Part shown: piece by piece, positions 50,910 to 58,931 of the stretch | How positions within the stretch are numbered: position 1 is the stretch's first letter | Layout of the letters: each line of letters opens with the position of its first letter | Source: Lentzea albida | Lineage (GTDB): Bacteria > Actinomycetota > Actinomycetes > Mycobacteriales > Pseudonocardiaceae | Assembly: GCF_900111005.1 (NCBI RefSeq) | Contig: NZ_FOFV01000011.1 | Span: forward strand, 62,001 to 126,000 | DNA length: 64,000 bases | Direction of reading: 5' to 3' | The notes under the pieces: generated by a model | Seen by the model: only the letters and a program-made list of their open reading frames with translations | What the model was told of the DNA's origin: nothing | Databases searched by the model: none | Position numbers and translations under genes: made by a program

Positions 50910-52607
50910 TCACGGCGCCAGCAGGCAGACGGGCGGCAGGACGAACCAGCGCAGCGCCTCGAAGTCCTCCGGCAGGCCGGTGGGCCCGTCGTCGACGAGG
51001 TCGGCGCGGGCGGCGAACAGGCACCGGGCCTCGTCGAGCTGAGTCGCGAGCGCCGCGTCGTCGGCGCGGGCCGGCGCGGCGGGGACGTCCCCGGTCACGG
51101 CCGCACGCAGGTCCGGCAGCCCCAGCGGGATCGTCGCGGCGCCACGATGGGTCCAGAGTCCCGTGTGGGGGTCGAAGACGTAGTCGGTCAGCAGCCGGTG
51201 GCCGTGGCGGGCGACGAGCCGGACCGCCTCGACGAGGTAGTCGCGGACCGCGTCGGTGATGAAGTAGTTGAAGCCGAGCCGCACCCAGCCGGGCTTCACG
51301 CCCTCGCAGCCGATGGCGACCTCGTGGTCGTAGCCGTGGGAGTGCGCGGTGTCGATGGCCAGCAGCCGGTGGCCGTACGGTCCCGCGCACGAGCAGCCAC
51401 CGCGCGCCTGGACGCCGAACAGGTCGTTGAGCACGGCGACCACGAAGTTGTGGTGCAGGAACCGGTCGCCCGAGCGGATCCGGAACGACACGATCGGCAG
51501 CCGCGCGGCGCCGTGGTCGCCGAGGATCTCGATGCCCGGCTCGTCCTCCCACGTCGCGAAGGCGTGCCGCCACAGGCGTTCCTCGCGGTGCTGGATCGTC
51601 CGGGTGCCGACGGCGTCCTTGAGCGCGAACACCAGGCCCGCCCTGATGGACTCGACGATGGCCGGCGTGCCGCCCTCCTCGCGCGCCACGGGGTCGTCGA
51701 GGTAGCGGTGACCGTCGGGCCGCACGAAAGCGACCGTGCCGCCGCCCGGCACGGTGGGCACGGTGTTGGTGACGAGCTCCCGCCGGACGACGAGGACCCC
51801 GGGGGTCTGCGGACCGCCGACGAACTTGTGCGGTGAGAGGAAGATGGCGTCCTTGTGGTCGCCACGGCCCGGAGCGCTCTCGCGCACGCGGATCGGCACG
51901 TACGGGGCCGCCGCGGCGTAGTCCCAGAAGGACAGAGCGCCGTGGTCGTGCAGCAGCGCCGCGATGCTGTCGGTGTTGGTGAGCACGCCGGTCACGTTCG
52001 AGGCCGCGGAGAAGCTGCCGATCCTCAGTGGACGGTCCTCGAACCGGACGAGCTGCCTGCGCAGCTCGGCGAGGTCGATGTGCCCGTGGTCGTCCTCGCC
52101 GATCACCACGACGTCCGCTGTCGACTCGCGCCACGGCAGCTCGTTGGAGTGGTGCTCGTAGGGGCCGACGAACACGACCGGTCGCTCGTGCGGCGGGATG
52201 CGCCGGCTCAGCGAGTACTCCTGGTCCAGCCCGGCCGGGATCCTGATCTCCAGGATGCCGATGAGCTTGCTGATCGCGGCGGTCGCGCCGGAACCGCAGA
52301 AGATCACGAGGTCGTCCTCGGTCCCGCCGACCGAGTCGCGGATCAGGCGCCGCGCCTGCTCCCGCAGCCTCGTGGTGTACCGGCCGGTGCCGGAGCTCTC
52401 GGTGTGGGTGTTGGCGTAGCGCGGCAGGACGTGCGCGCGCAGGAAGTCCTCGACGAAGTCCAGCGCCCGGCCCGACGCGGTGTAGTCCGCGTAGATGATC
52501 CGGCGCGGGCCGTACGGACCGTCGAGCACGTCGTGGTCTCCGATGAGCCCGCGGCGGATGCGTTCCAGCAGAGGCGGTGCCGGTGCTGCGAGGACGTTGC
52601 TCGTCAC
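50910..52607 (-). CDS. class V PLP-dependent aminotransferase, cysteine-desulfurase-like
   Basis: A 565-residue fold-type I PLP enzyme. The Schiff-base lysine is in SPHKFVGG, the phosphate-binding region in FCGSGATAAISK, and a loop ARGGCSCAGPYGH lies where cysteine desulfurases carry their catalytic Cys. About 150 residues longer than SufS or IscS, with an additional C-terminal domain. Substrate is unknown; a Cys desulfurase or related C-S lyase fits the setting opposite SQR, DsrC-like and DsrE-like genes, with a DevR-like box in between. Confidence 0.8.
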   Translation of the reverse strand: MTSNVLAAPAPPLLERIRRGLIGDHDVLDGPYGPRRIIYADYTASGRALDFVEDFLRAHVLPRYANTHTESSGTGRYTTRLREQARRLIRDSVGGTEDDLVIFCGSGATAAISKLIGILEIRIPAGLDQEYSLSRRIPPHERPVVFVGPYEHHSNELPWRESTADVVVIGEDDHGHIDLAELRRQLVRFEDRPLRIGSFSAASNVTGVLTNTDSIAALLHDHGALSFWDYAAAAPYVPIRVRESAPGRGDHKDAIFLSPHKFVGGPQTPGVLVVRRELVTNTVPTVPGGGTVAFVRPDGHRYLDDPVAREEGGTPAIVESIRAGLVFALKDAVGTRTIQHREERLWRHAFATWEDEPGIEILGDHGAARLPIVSFRIRSGDRFLHHNFVVAVLNDLFGVQARGGCSCAGPYGHRLLAIDTAHSHGYDHEVAIGCEGVKPGWVRLGFNYFITDAVRDYLVEAVRLVARHGHRLLTDYVFDPHTGLWTHRGAATIPLGLPDLRAAVTGDVPAAPARADDAALATQLDEARCLFAARADLVDDGPTGLPEDFEALRWFVLPPVCLLAP

Positions 52608-52665
52608 GGTTCCATCCTGGAGCCGGCCGCACGACGGGGACGCGGTCGATGGGCCCGCTCGTGCG

Positions 52666-52679
52666 GGGACGTTGGCCCC
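52666..52679. promoter_or_regulatory. DevR-box-like motif in sulfur-locus promoter
   Basis: GGGACGTTGGCCCC matches 11 of 14 core positions. It lies between the class V PLP gene (52607, minus) and the SQR-like gene (52715, plus), 36 bases before the latter's start. Confidence 0.5.
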
Positions 52680-52714
52680 TGGGAGCTCCTCCCCGCGGAT
52701 CGAAGACTGTGACC

Positions 52715-53965
52715 ATGACCAAGCGGATCGTGATCCTCGGCGGTGGCACCGGTGGAACCCTCGCCGCGAACAGGTTGCGCCGTGCCCTGGACACGGAGTG
52801 CGAGATCACCGTCGTCGACCGCGACGACGACCACGTCTACCAGCCCGGGCTGCTGTTCCTGCCGTTCGGGCTCGCCCACGAGGACGACCTGGTGCGGTCA
52901 CGGCGACGGCAGTTGCGCGAGGGCATCGCCTACCGTGACAGCGGGGTGGACCACGTGGACGTCGAGGCGAACGTCGTGCACCTCGCGAACGGCGAAGTGC
53001 TCGGCTACGACGTCCTCGTCATCGCCACCGGCGCCAGGCTCGCGCCGGAGGAGACCGAGGGCCTGACCGGTGCCGGCTGGTTGTCGAGGACCTTCAGCTT
53101 CTACGACCTGCCCGGGGCGACGGCGCTCGCACGGGCGCTGCGCGAGTTCACCGGCGGCCGGATCGTCGTCAACGTCGTGGACCTGCCGATCAAGTGCCCG
53201 GTCGCACCGCTCGAGTTCTGCTTCCTGGCGGACTGGTACTTCCACGAGCGCGGCATCCGCGACCGCGTCCGGCTGACCTACGTGACGACGCTCGACGGCG
53301 CCTTCACCACCCCCGTCGCCGCCCGGTCGCTCGCCGGAATGCTGCAGGAGAAGGGCATCGAGCTCGTCACCGAGTTCAACACGGGTGAGGTCGACGGCGA
53401 GGAGGGGAAGCTGGTCTCCTACGACGGGCGCGAGGTCGAGTTCGACCTGGCGGTCGTCGTGCCGGTGCACGGAGGCGCCGACTGCGTGGAGCGCTCCTGG
53501 GGACTGGGTGACGCGCTCGGTTTCGTGCCCACCGACGAGCACACCCTGCAGTCCGAGGTGAGGGACAACATCTTCGTCATCGGCGACGCCGCCGCGGTCC
53601 CCACGTCGAAGGCGGGGTCGGTGACCCACTTCGAGGGAGAGGTGCTCGTCCGCAACGTCGAGCGGTACCTGGCGGGACAGGAGCTCGACGCGAGCTTCGA
53701 CGGCCACACCAACTGCTTCGTCGAGAGCGGCTTCGGCAAGGCGTTGCTGATCGACTTCAACTACGACACCGAGCCGGTGCCCGGCCACTACCCCACTTCG
53801 GTGGGGCTGCCGCTGCTCAAGGAGTCGAGGCTCAACCACCTCGGCAAGCTGATGTTCTCCTGGCTGTACTGGCACAGCCTGCTGCCCGGACGGAACCTGC
53901 CGGGCGTGTCCACCGCGATGCCCAGAGCGGGCAAGCGGTTCGAAGTGGCCCAGGGAGGAAGCTGA
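52715..53965 (+). CDS. sulfide:quinone oxidoreductase-like flavoprotein
   Basis: A 416-residue FAD/NAD(P)-disulfide family protein. The FAD site ILGGGTGGTLAANRL is at the N-terminus, VIATGARL and a C-terminal IGDAAAVPTSKAGSV follow, and cysteines C161 and C169 (IKCPVAPLEFC) plus one near 360 (TNCFVESG) suit the sulfide-oxidising centre of SQR types. It would pass electrons from H2S to quinone and form sulfane sulfur. It overlaps the DsrC-like gene by one base (TGATG). Confidence 0.88.
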   Translation: MTKRIVILGGGTGGTLAANRLRRALDTECEITVVDRDDDHVYQPGLLFLPFGLAHEDDLVRSRRRQLREGIAYRDSGVDHVDVEANVVHLANGEVLGYDVLVIATGARLAPEETEGLTGAGWLSRTFSFYDLPGATALARALREFTGGRIVVNVVDLPIKCPVAPLEFCFLADWYFHERGIRDRVRLTYVTTLDGAFTTPVAARSLAGMLQEKGIELVTEFNTGEVDGEEGKLVSYDGREVEFDLAVVVPVHGGADCVERSWGLGDALGFVPTDEHTLQSEVRDNIFVIGDAAAVPTSKAGSVTHFEGEVLVRNVERYLAGQELDASFDGHTNCFVESGFGKALLIDFNYDTEPVPGHYPTSVGLPLLKESRLNHLGKLMFSWLYWHSLLPGRNLPGVSTAMPRAGKRFEVAQGGS

Positions 53966-54282
53966 TGCCCACCAAGCTGTACGCGGGGACCGAGGTGACG
54001 GTGACCGACGAGGGTTTCTTCACCGACCCCGGCCAGTGGAACGAGGACATGGCGCCGGAGATCGCGCGGGAGGCCGGCATCGGCGACCTGAGCGCGCGGC
54101 ACTGGCAGGTCATCGAGTTCATGCGCACGGAGTTCGCCGAGAAGGGCAGCGGGCCCACCGTCCGGGCGCTCGGCAAGACCTCGGGCGTCAGCGTGAAGGA
54201 GCTCTACCAGCTCTTCCCGAAGGGCCCGGCGAAGCTCGCCGCCCGGATCGCGGGCATCCCGAAGCCGCGTGGCTGCATCTGA
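53965..54282 (+). CDS. DsrC/TusE-family sulfur carrier lacking CysB
   Basis: A 105-residue DsrC/TusE-type protein: TDEGFFTDPGQWNEDMAPEIA and ARHWQVIEFMR are typical, and the flexible C-terminal arm ends PKPRGCI with the conserved penultimate CysA (C104). The second arm cysteine, CysB, normally about ten residues earlier, is Ala here (AARIAG in place of CKIAG). Thus it can carry a persulfide on one Cys but not form the DsrC trisulfide. It overlaps the SQR-like stop and is followed by DsrE. Confidence 0.88.
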   Translation: MPTKLYAGTEVTVTDEGFFTDPGQWNEDMAPEIAREAGIGDLSARHWQVIEFMRTEFAEKGSGPTVRALGKTSGVSVKELYQLFPKGPAKLAARIAGIPKPRGCI

Positions 54283-54304
54283 TCGCGAGAAAGGACGGTC
54301 CGCG

Positions 54305-54772
54305 ATGACCGCCAAGATCGAGAAGGTCTCCGTCATCGTCTCCAAGGGTTCGCTGGAGGGGATCTACCCGGCCCTCATCATGGCCAACGGCGCCCGCGCC
54401 GAGGGCATCGAGGCGAACCTGTTCTTCACGTTCTTCGGCCTCGACGCCGTGCACAAGGCCAAGCACGAGCACATCAAGCTCGCCACCGTCGGCAACCCGG
54501 GCCTGCACCTCGCGACCTGGGCGGGCGGACTGCCCGGCATGTCCGCGGTGATGACCCACTACCTCGCGCGCAGGATGGACGAGCTCGACATCCCGCCGAT
54601 CCCCGAGTTCGTCGAGCTGATCGCGGACACGGGCGCCGGCCTCTACGCCTGCCAGGCCTCGGTCGACCTGTTCGGACTGTCCAAGGAGGACTTCGTCGAC
54701 CAGGTGCGGGACATCATCACGGTCGGCGAGTTCTACGACCTCGCGGCGGGTGGACAGATCATCTTCACCTGA
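54305..54772 (+). CDS. DsrE-like sulfurtransferase
   Basis: A 155-residue DsrE/DsrF/DrsH-fold protein (DsrE2-like): VSVIVSKGSLEGIYPALIMANGARA at the start, FFTFFGLDAVHK and the active Cys C116 in LYACQASVDLFGL. Such proteins shuttle sulfane sulfur. Its place directly after a DsrC/TusE-like protein suggests transfer between the two Cys residues. ATG 54305 is preceded by GAAAGGACGG. Confidence 0.88.
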   Translation: MTAKIEKVSVIVSKGSLEGIYPALIMANGARAEGIEANLFFTFFGLDAVHKAKHEHIKLATVGNPGLHLATWAGGLPGMSAVMTHYLARRMDELDIPPIPEFVELIADTGAGLYACQASVDLFGLSKEDFVDQVRDIITVGEFYDLAAGGQIIFT

Positions 54773-54796
54773 CCGCCGGACCGGACGGGAGCCGAG

Positions 54797-55633
54797 ATGA
54801 GCGCAACAGACGTGCGCCCCGGCGACCTCGACGCCGCGAGGCTGGTGTCCGCGGTGGTCGTGGCGCTCATGGCCGCGTCGTCCGCGGCCGGCCTGCTGGT
54901 GCCCGGCCTCTACCGCGACCCGCCGGAGGTCGTCGCGGCGCTGCGGGCCTACGACACCGTCAGCCTCGTGCTGGCCACCCCGTTGCTGATCGGTTCGCTG
55001 GTGGCGGCGCGGAGGGGTTCGGCCCTGGCACGGCCGGTCTGGCTCGGGTTGCTGATGTACGCCTGCTACAACTACGCGATCTACGCCTTCGGATCGGCGT
55101 TCAACGGGTTGTTCCTCCTGCACGCGGCATTGCTGCCGTTGCCGGTCGTGGGAGCGGTGCTCCTGATGCGCGACATCGACGCCGCGGGCGTCCGCGACCG
55201 GTTCCGGCAGGGCACACCGGTGCGGGTGATCAGCGCGGTGCTGGTGCTCGCCGGTGTGGGCCTCGCCGGGACGTGGGTCTTCCAATCGGTGCGGTTCGCC
55301 CTGACCGGCACGCCTCCGGACGAGACCGAGCTGGTGCTGCTGATGCAGGCGGTGCACCTGGCGTACGTGCTCGACCTGACCTTCTTCGCGCCGCTGTGCG
55401 TGCTCGCCTCGGTCCTGTTGTGGCGGCGTGATCCCCGGGGTTTCGTCCTCGCCACGGCCGTGCTCGTGTTCGGGTCGCTCTACCAGGTGAACTACGTCGT
55501 GGCGCTCGTGTTCCAGCTCCGTGCCGGGATCCCGGGCGCACGGGGCTTCGACCCGGCTGAACCGTTCGTGATCGCGGCGTTCGTGGTCGCGCTCCTCGCG
55601 ATGGTGCTGCCCGGACGCAGGAGGAGCCCGTGA
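54797..55633 (+). CDS. integral membrane protein of unknown family in sulfur operon
   Basis: A 278-residue protein with seven to eight predicted TM helices (AARLVSAVVVALMAASSAAGL, then VSLVLATPLLIGSLVAA, WLGLLMYACYNYAIYAF, and others to the end). I do not recognise the family. It is 24 bases downstream of the DsrE-like gene and ends before a hairpin, so it is the last gene of the SQR-DsrC-DsrE operon. Possible roles are sulfur compound transport or quinone-linked electron transfer. Confidence 0.65.
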   Translation: MSATDVRPGDLDAARLVSAVVVALMAASSAAGLLVPGLYRDPPEVVAALRAYDTVSLVLATPLLIGSLVAARRGSALARPVWLGLLMYACYNYAIYAFGSAFNGLFLLHAALLPLPVVGAVLLMRDIDAAGVRDRFRQGTPVRVISAVLVLAGVGLAGTWVFQSVRFALTGTPPDETELVLLMQAVHLAYVLDLTFFAPLCVLASVLLWRRDPRGFVLATAVLVFGSLYQVNYVVALVFQLRAGIPGARGFDPAEPFVIAAFVVALLAMVLPGRRRSP

Positions 55634-55654
55634 TCGACCACCCCCGCGTTCTTC

Positions 55655-55694
55655 GCGAGAGGTGACGTTCTACCTGGTGAGCCTCACCTCTCGC
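55655..55694. terminator. hairpin after the SQR-DsrC-DsrE operon
   Basis: Bases 55655-55665 pair perfectly with 55684-55694 (11 bp, 18-nt loop). It lies between the stops of the membrane protein (55633, plus) and the hibernation factor (55777, minus). Confidence 0.65.
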
Positions 55695-55776
55695 GTTCTG
55701 CGCCAGGGGACACCCCCGGACGGACGGGCCGCACCGCGAGATTCGCCGTGTGGCGCACGCTCCGCGCGGTACGCGT

Positions 55777-56538
55777 TCATACAGGCGTGATCAGCCCGTA
55801 GTGACCGTCGTAGCGGTGGTAGAGCACATGTCCCCGTCCGGTGATGACGTCCCGGTAGAACAGGAACGGGTACTCGGTGTCGGTGAGCCGGTGCACGGCC
55901 TGGTCGCCGGACAGGGCCGGCACCGGGTGCGGGGTGAACGTCAGGGGTAGGCGCGGAGGCGTCACGGGCGGAGCCGGTGAGCCCAGGCGTGCCATCCGGT
56001 AGCCGGTGGGCCCGATCCGGTGGACCACGCTGTCCTGCCCGCTGCCGCTGTCGATGAACAGGTGCGCGTCGAAGTCCATCAGGTCCATCGTCAGGGCCGC
56101 CTCGTCCGGGGTGCAGCGCGCCGGCCGGACCTCCTTGTGGCGCAGGACTTCCCGCTGCTCGGCCGGCCGAGCGGACGGCCGGGGGCGTCCCCGGTGGCCG
56201 GGCTCCGGCCACCGCCGGGGTCGCCATGGTGCGTCCAGCCGCGCGACCTGCTCGCCCAGCCGGACTCCGAGCAGACCACTCGTCTCCTCCCACCGGGCGG
56301 TCCCCAGCTGCGCCCGCACCGATCGTCCGTCGACGACGAGGTCCACCTGGGCGAGAGCGGGCCACGACACGCCGGACGAGGTGTCGGCGGTCAGTCTGAC
56401 CCGGGCCGCGGACCACCGGCCCCGCAGGTCGCGGAGCACCGCCGCGACCTGCGGCCGCACGAGCTCACGCGCGTCCTCAGCCGCCTGGCCCGTCGTGGTG
56501 ATCGCGATTTCCCCCACCGAAGCCACCTGCCCGCTCAC
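55777..56538 (-). CDS. hpf: long ribosome hibernation-promoting factor (HPF/RaiA family)
   Basis: A 253-residue protein with an N-terminal S30AE/RaiA-like domain (about 5-105) and two C-terminal S30AE_C-type dimerisation segments: one containing RHKEVRPARCTPDEAALTMDL and one containing HRLTDTEYPFLFYRDV then YDGHYGLI. Long HPFs dimerise ribosomes into inactive 100S particles; in mycobacteria the hypoxic HPF is a DosR target. The GTG at 56538 is used because AGGAGG is four bases upstream. It is at the border of the dormancy island. Confidence 0.85.
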   Translation of the reverse strand: MSGQVASVGEIAITTTGQAAEDARELVRPQVAAVLRDLRGRWSAARVRLTADTSSGVSWPALAQVDLVVDGRSVRAQLGTARWEETSGLLGVRLGEQVARLDAPWRPRRWPEPGHRGRPRPSARPAEQREVLRHKEVRPARCTPDEAALTMDLMDFDAHLFIDSGSGQDSVVHRIGPTGYRMARLGSPAPPVTPPRLPLTFTPHPVPALSGDQAVHRLTDTEYPFLFYRDVITGRGHVLYHRYDGHYGLITPV

Positions 56539-56665
56539 CCAGCCTCCTCGTGTCACCAGAGCGCACGGTCATCGTCCGGCCGTGCCCTGGTGCGCAGCAG
56601 GGCCGAACGTCCCGAGCGGTGGCCCGCCAACGCCTCTGGAGCCGGTGCCGGTGCTCGGGTGGTGA

Positions 56666-57501
56666 TCAGCCGGAGGCACGGCGTTCCAGGAAGACGGTGT
56701 CGCGCCAGATCCCGTGGTGACGGGCGATGCGTTCGCGGACACCGAGGGGGCGGAAGCCGGCGGAGTGGTGCAGGGCGAGGCTGGCGCGGTTCTCCGGGAG
56801 GATCGAGTTCTGCAGCGTCCAGCCCCCGCGTCGTCGGCCGCGGTGACCTGCTGGTGCACCAGGGCCTTGCCGACGCCCCGGCCGCGGAAGTCCGCACCCA
56901 CGTACACGGAGTTCTCGGCGACTCCGGCGTAGCAGTCCCTTGTGGACACCGCGGTGAAGGCGGCCCAGCCGGCGACCTGGCCGTCGACCTCGGCGATCCA
57001 GCGGTGGCCCCGGGAGCCACTTGACGTCGAGCGCCCTGCGCAGGGGCACCTCGGTCTCGAAGGTCGCGTTCCCCGTCGCGATGCCTTCGCCGTAGATGCG
57101 GCGCACGGTGTTCCAGTCGTCCCCGTGCAGCGGCCGGACCCGGACGTCCGCCGGGAGGTCCCCGGGACAGCAGGGCCTCGGTGCGAGCACGCACATGACG
57201 ACGTCGACGGCGTGGGGGAGGCCGGTGCAGCAGGACGGGTTCACGCTGACGTGGGTCGCGGTGCCTTCCCTGTGCTGCCGGAGGAAACCGACCTCGACGA
57301 GCTTGCGCACGTGGTGCGGGCAGGTGGACTGGCTGATGCCCGCGAGCTCGGCGAGTTCGCCGACGGTCAGTGCTCGGCCCGCGGTCGCGACGGCGTGCAG
57401 CAGGCGCACGCGGGTCGGTTCCGCCAGGCACGCGAACCAGACGGCGTAGGTCGCGCGTCCTCGGCGGGGAGCACGGCCGGCGTGGGCGCGGTGGTCGTCA
57501 T
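56666..57501 (-). pseudogene. ArsR-GNAT fusion gene with three apparent frameshifts
   Basis: Read across frames, it encodes an ArsR-family HTH domain (VWFACLAEPTRVRLLHAV, GISQSTCPHHVRKL) with a Cys-rich end (SCCTGLPHAVDVVM, PRPCCPG), then an ArsN-like GNAT (IYGEGIATGNATFETEV, YVGADFRGRGVGKALV, WTLQNSILPENRASLALH). It breaks near 57455 (after a start MTTTAPTP at 57501), near 57010 (extra base in CCCCGGG) and near 56823 (missing base in a C run). The second and third shifts compensate. Either sequencing error or a decaying gene. ArsR-ArsN fusions detoxify and sense arsenic compounds. Confidence 0.75.
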
Positions 57502-57599
57502 GGATGAAGTATCGATCGTCATCGATGGTTGCGTCAATCGATGGCGGTCGATACAGTCTCACTCGCTGATTCGAGATACTTCGATACAAGGGGTGTGTG
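57502..57599. promoter_or_regulatory. divergent promoter with ArsR-type inverted repeats
   Basis: The 98 bases between the ArsR-type gene and the ArsO-like gene are locally AT-rich and hold several ATCGAT elements, including an inverted pair ATCGAT-N9-AATCGAT near 57520, and two TATCGA/ TCGATA pairs. These are plausible operators for the ArsR product. Confidence 0.5.
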
Positions 57600-58931
57600 G
57601 TGAGCGAGTTTCCTGTCGTCGTGGTGGGTGCCGGGCCTGCGGGTTTGTCCGCGGCGGCGCATCTGGTCGAACGGGGAGAGCGGGTGCTCGTGCTGGAGGC
57701 GGGCGGGCGCGCCGGCGCGGCCGTGTCGCGGTGGCGCCACGTCCGGCTGTTCTCGCGGTGGAGCGAACTGGTCGATCCGGCGGCCGCACGACTGCTGGCC
57801 GGAACCGGCTGGGCGCGGCCCGAGGGCGACTCCTACCCGACCGGGGCGGAGTGGGCCGACCTCTACCTGACCCCGCTGGCGGACGCCCTGGGCGACCGGG
57901 TGCGCTTCGGCGCGCGGGTGGTCGGCGTGGCCCGGCGCGGGCGCGACCGGGTGGTGGACGCCGGTCGTGAGGTCGAGCCGCTGACCGTGCACGTCAGGAC
58001 CGGTGACGGCGAGGAGCGCCTCACGGCCCGGGCGGTGATCGACGCGTCCGGCACGTTCGGGTCCCCGAACCCGCTGGGCGGCGACGGGCTGCCCGCCGTG
58101 GGGGAGGAGGCCGCGGCCGCCCGGATCACCTACCGCGTGCCCGACCTCGTCGCGGAGCGCTCCCGGTACGCGGGCAAGCGGGTCGTCGTGGCGGGCAGCG
58201 GGCATTCGGCGCTCACCGCGCTGGTCGCGCTGGGGGCGCTGGCCGAGCAGGAGCCCGGCACGCAGATCGTGTGGCTGCTGCGGCGCGGTGCGGTGGGCAC
58301 GGTCTTTGGTGGCGGCGAGTCCGACCAACTGCCGGCGCGTGGTGCCCTGGGGATGCGGGCGAGGAAGGCGGCCGAAGCGGGGCACGTCGAGACCGTCACC
58401 GGGTTCCGCACCGCCGCGGTGGAGCGGGGTGCGGACGGCAGACTGGCCCTGGAGTCGTTCGACGGGGACCGCGTCGAGGGCGTGGACGAGGTCGTGGTGC
58501 TGACCGGGTTCCGTCCCGACCTGTCGTGGCTGTCGGAGGTCCGGCTGGACCTGGACCCGGTGCTGCAGGCGCCGGCGAAGCTCGCGCCGCTGATCGACCC
58601 GAACGTCCACTCGTGCGGCACGGTCTACCCGCACGGTGAAACCGAGCTGCGGCACCCCGAGCCGGGTGTTTACCTGGTCGGCATGAAGAGCTACGGCCGC
58701 GCGCCGACGTTCTTGTCGCTCACGGGCTATGAGCAGGCCCGCTCCGTCGTGGCCGCGATCGCGGGCGACCACGAGGCGGCGGCGCGCGTCGAACTGGTGC
58801 TGCCCGAGACCGGGGTGTGCGGTGGCGCGGGTGTGTTCGACGCTCCGGACGAGCAGAAGAACAGCGGTGGCTGCTGCGGAGCTCCCGAGACCGTCGGCGT
58901 GACGATCGGCCTCGCGCCCGGTGCCCGCTGA
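57600..58931 (+). CDS. ArsO-like flavin-dependent monooxygenase
   Basis: A 443-residue FAD/NADPH flavoprotein of the FMO/ArsO kind: N-terminal VVVVGAGPAGLSAAAHL, RRHVRLFSRW-like WRHVRLFSRWSE, second nucleotide site VVVAGSGHSALTAL, FRPDLSW, and a C-terminal Cys cluster (GVCGGAG, GGCCG). ArsO-type genes are found with arsR and arsenic permeases. GTG 57600 has AAGGGG six bases upstream. It is divergent from the ArsR-GNAT gene and overlaps the MFS gene start by 11 bases. Confidence 0.82.
   Translation: MSEFPVVVVGAGPAGLSAAAHLVERGERVLVLEAGGRAGAAVSRWRHVRLFSRWSELVDPAAARLLAGTGWARPEGDSYPTGAEWADLYLTPLADALGDRVRFGARVVGVARRGRDRVVDAGREVEPLTVHVRTGDGEERLTARAVIDASGTFGSPNPLGGDGLPAVGEEAAAARITYRVPDLVAERSRYAGKRVVVAGSGHSALTALVALGALAEQEPGTQIVWLLRRGAVGTVFGGGESDQLPARGALGMRARKAAEAGHVETVTGFRTAAVERGADGRLALESFDGDRVEGVDEVVVLTGFRPDLSWLSEVRLDLDPVLQAPAKLAPLIDPNVHSCGTVYPHGETELRHPEPGVYLVGMKSYGRAPTFLSLTGYEQARSVVAAIAGDHEAAARVELVLPETGVCGGAGVFDAPDEQKNSGGCCGAPETVGVTIGLAPGAR

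Noticed and set aside
56666..57501. Programmed frameshifting in the ArsR-GNAT gene
   Set aside because: Three separate shifts at unrelated short G/C runs, with no slippery heptamer or following pseudoknot visible, make error or decay more likely.
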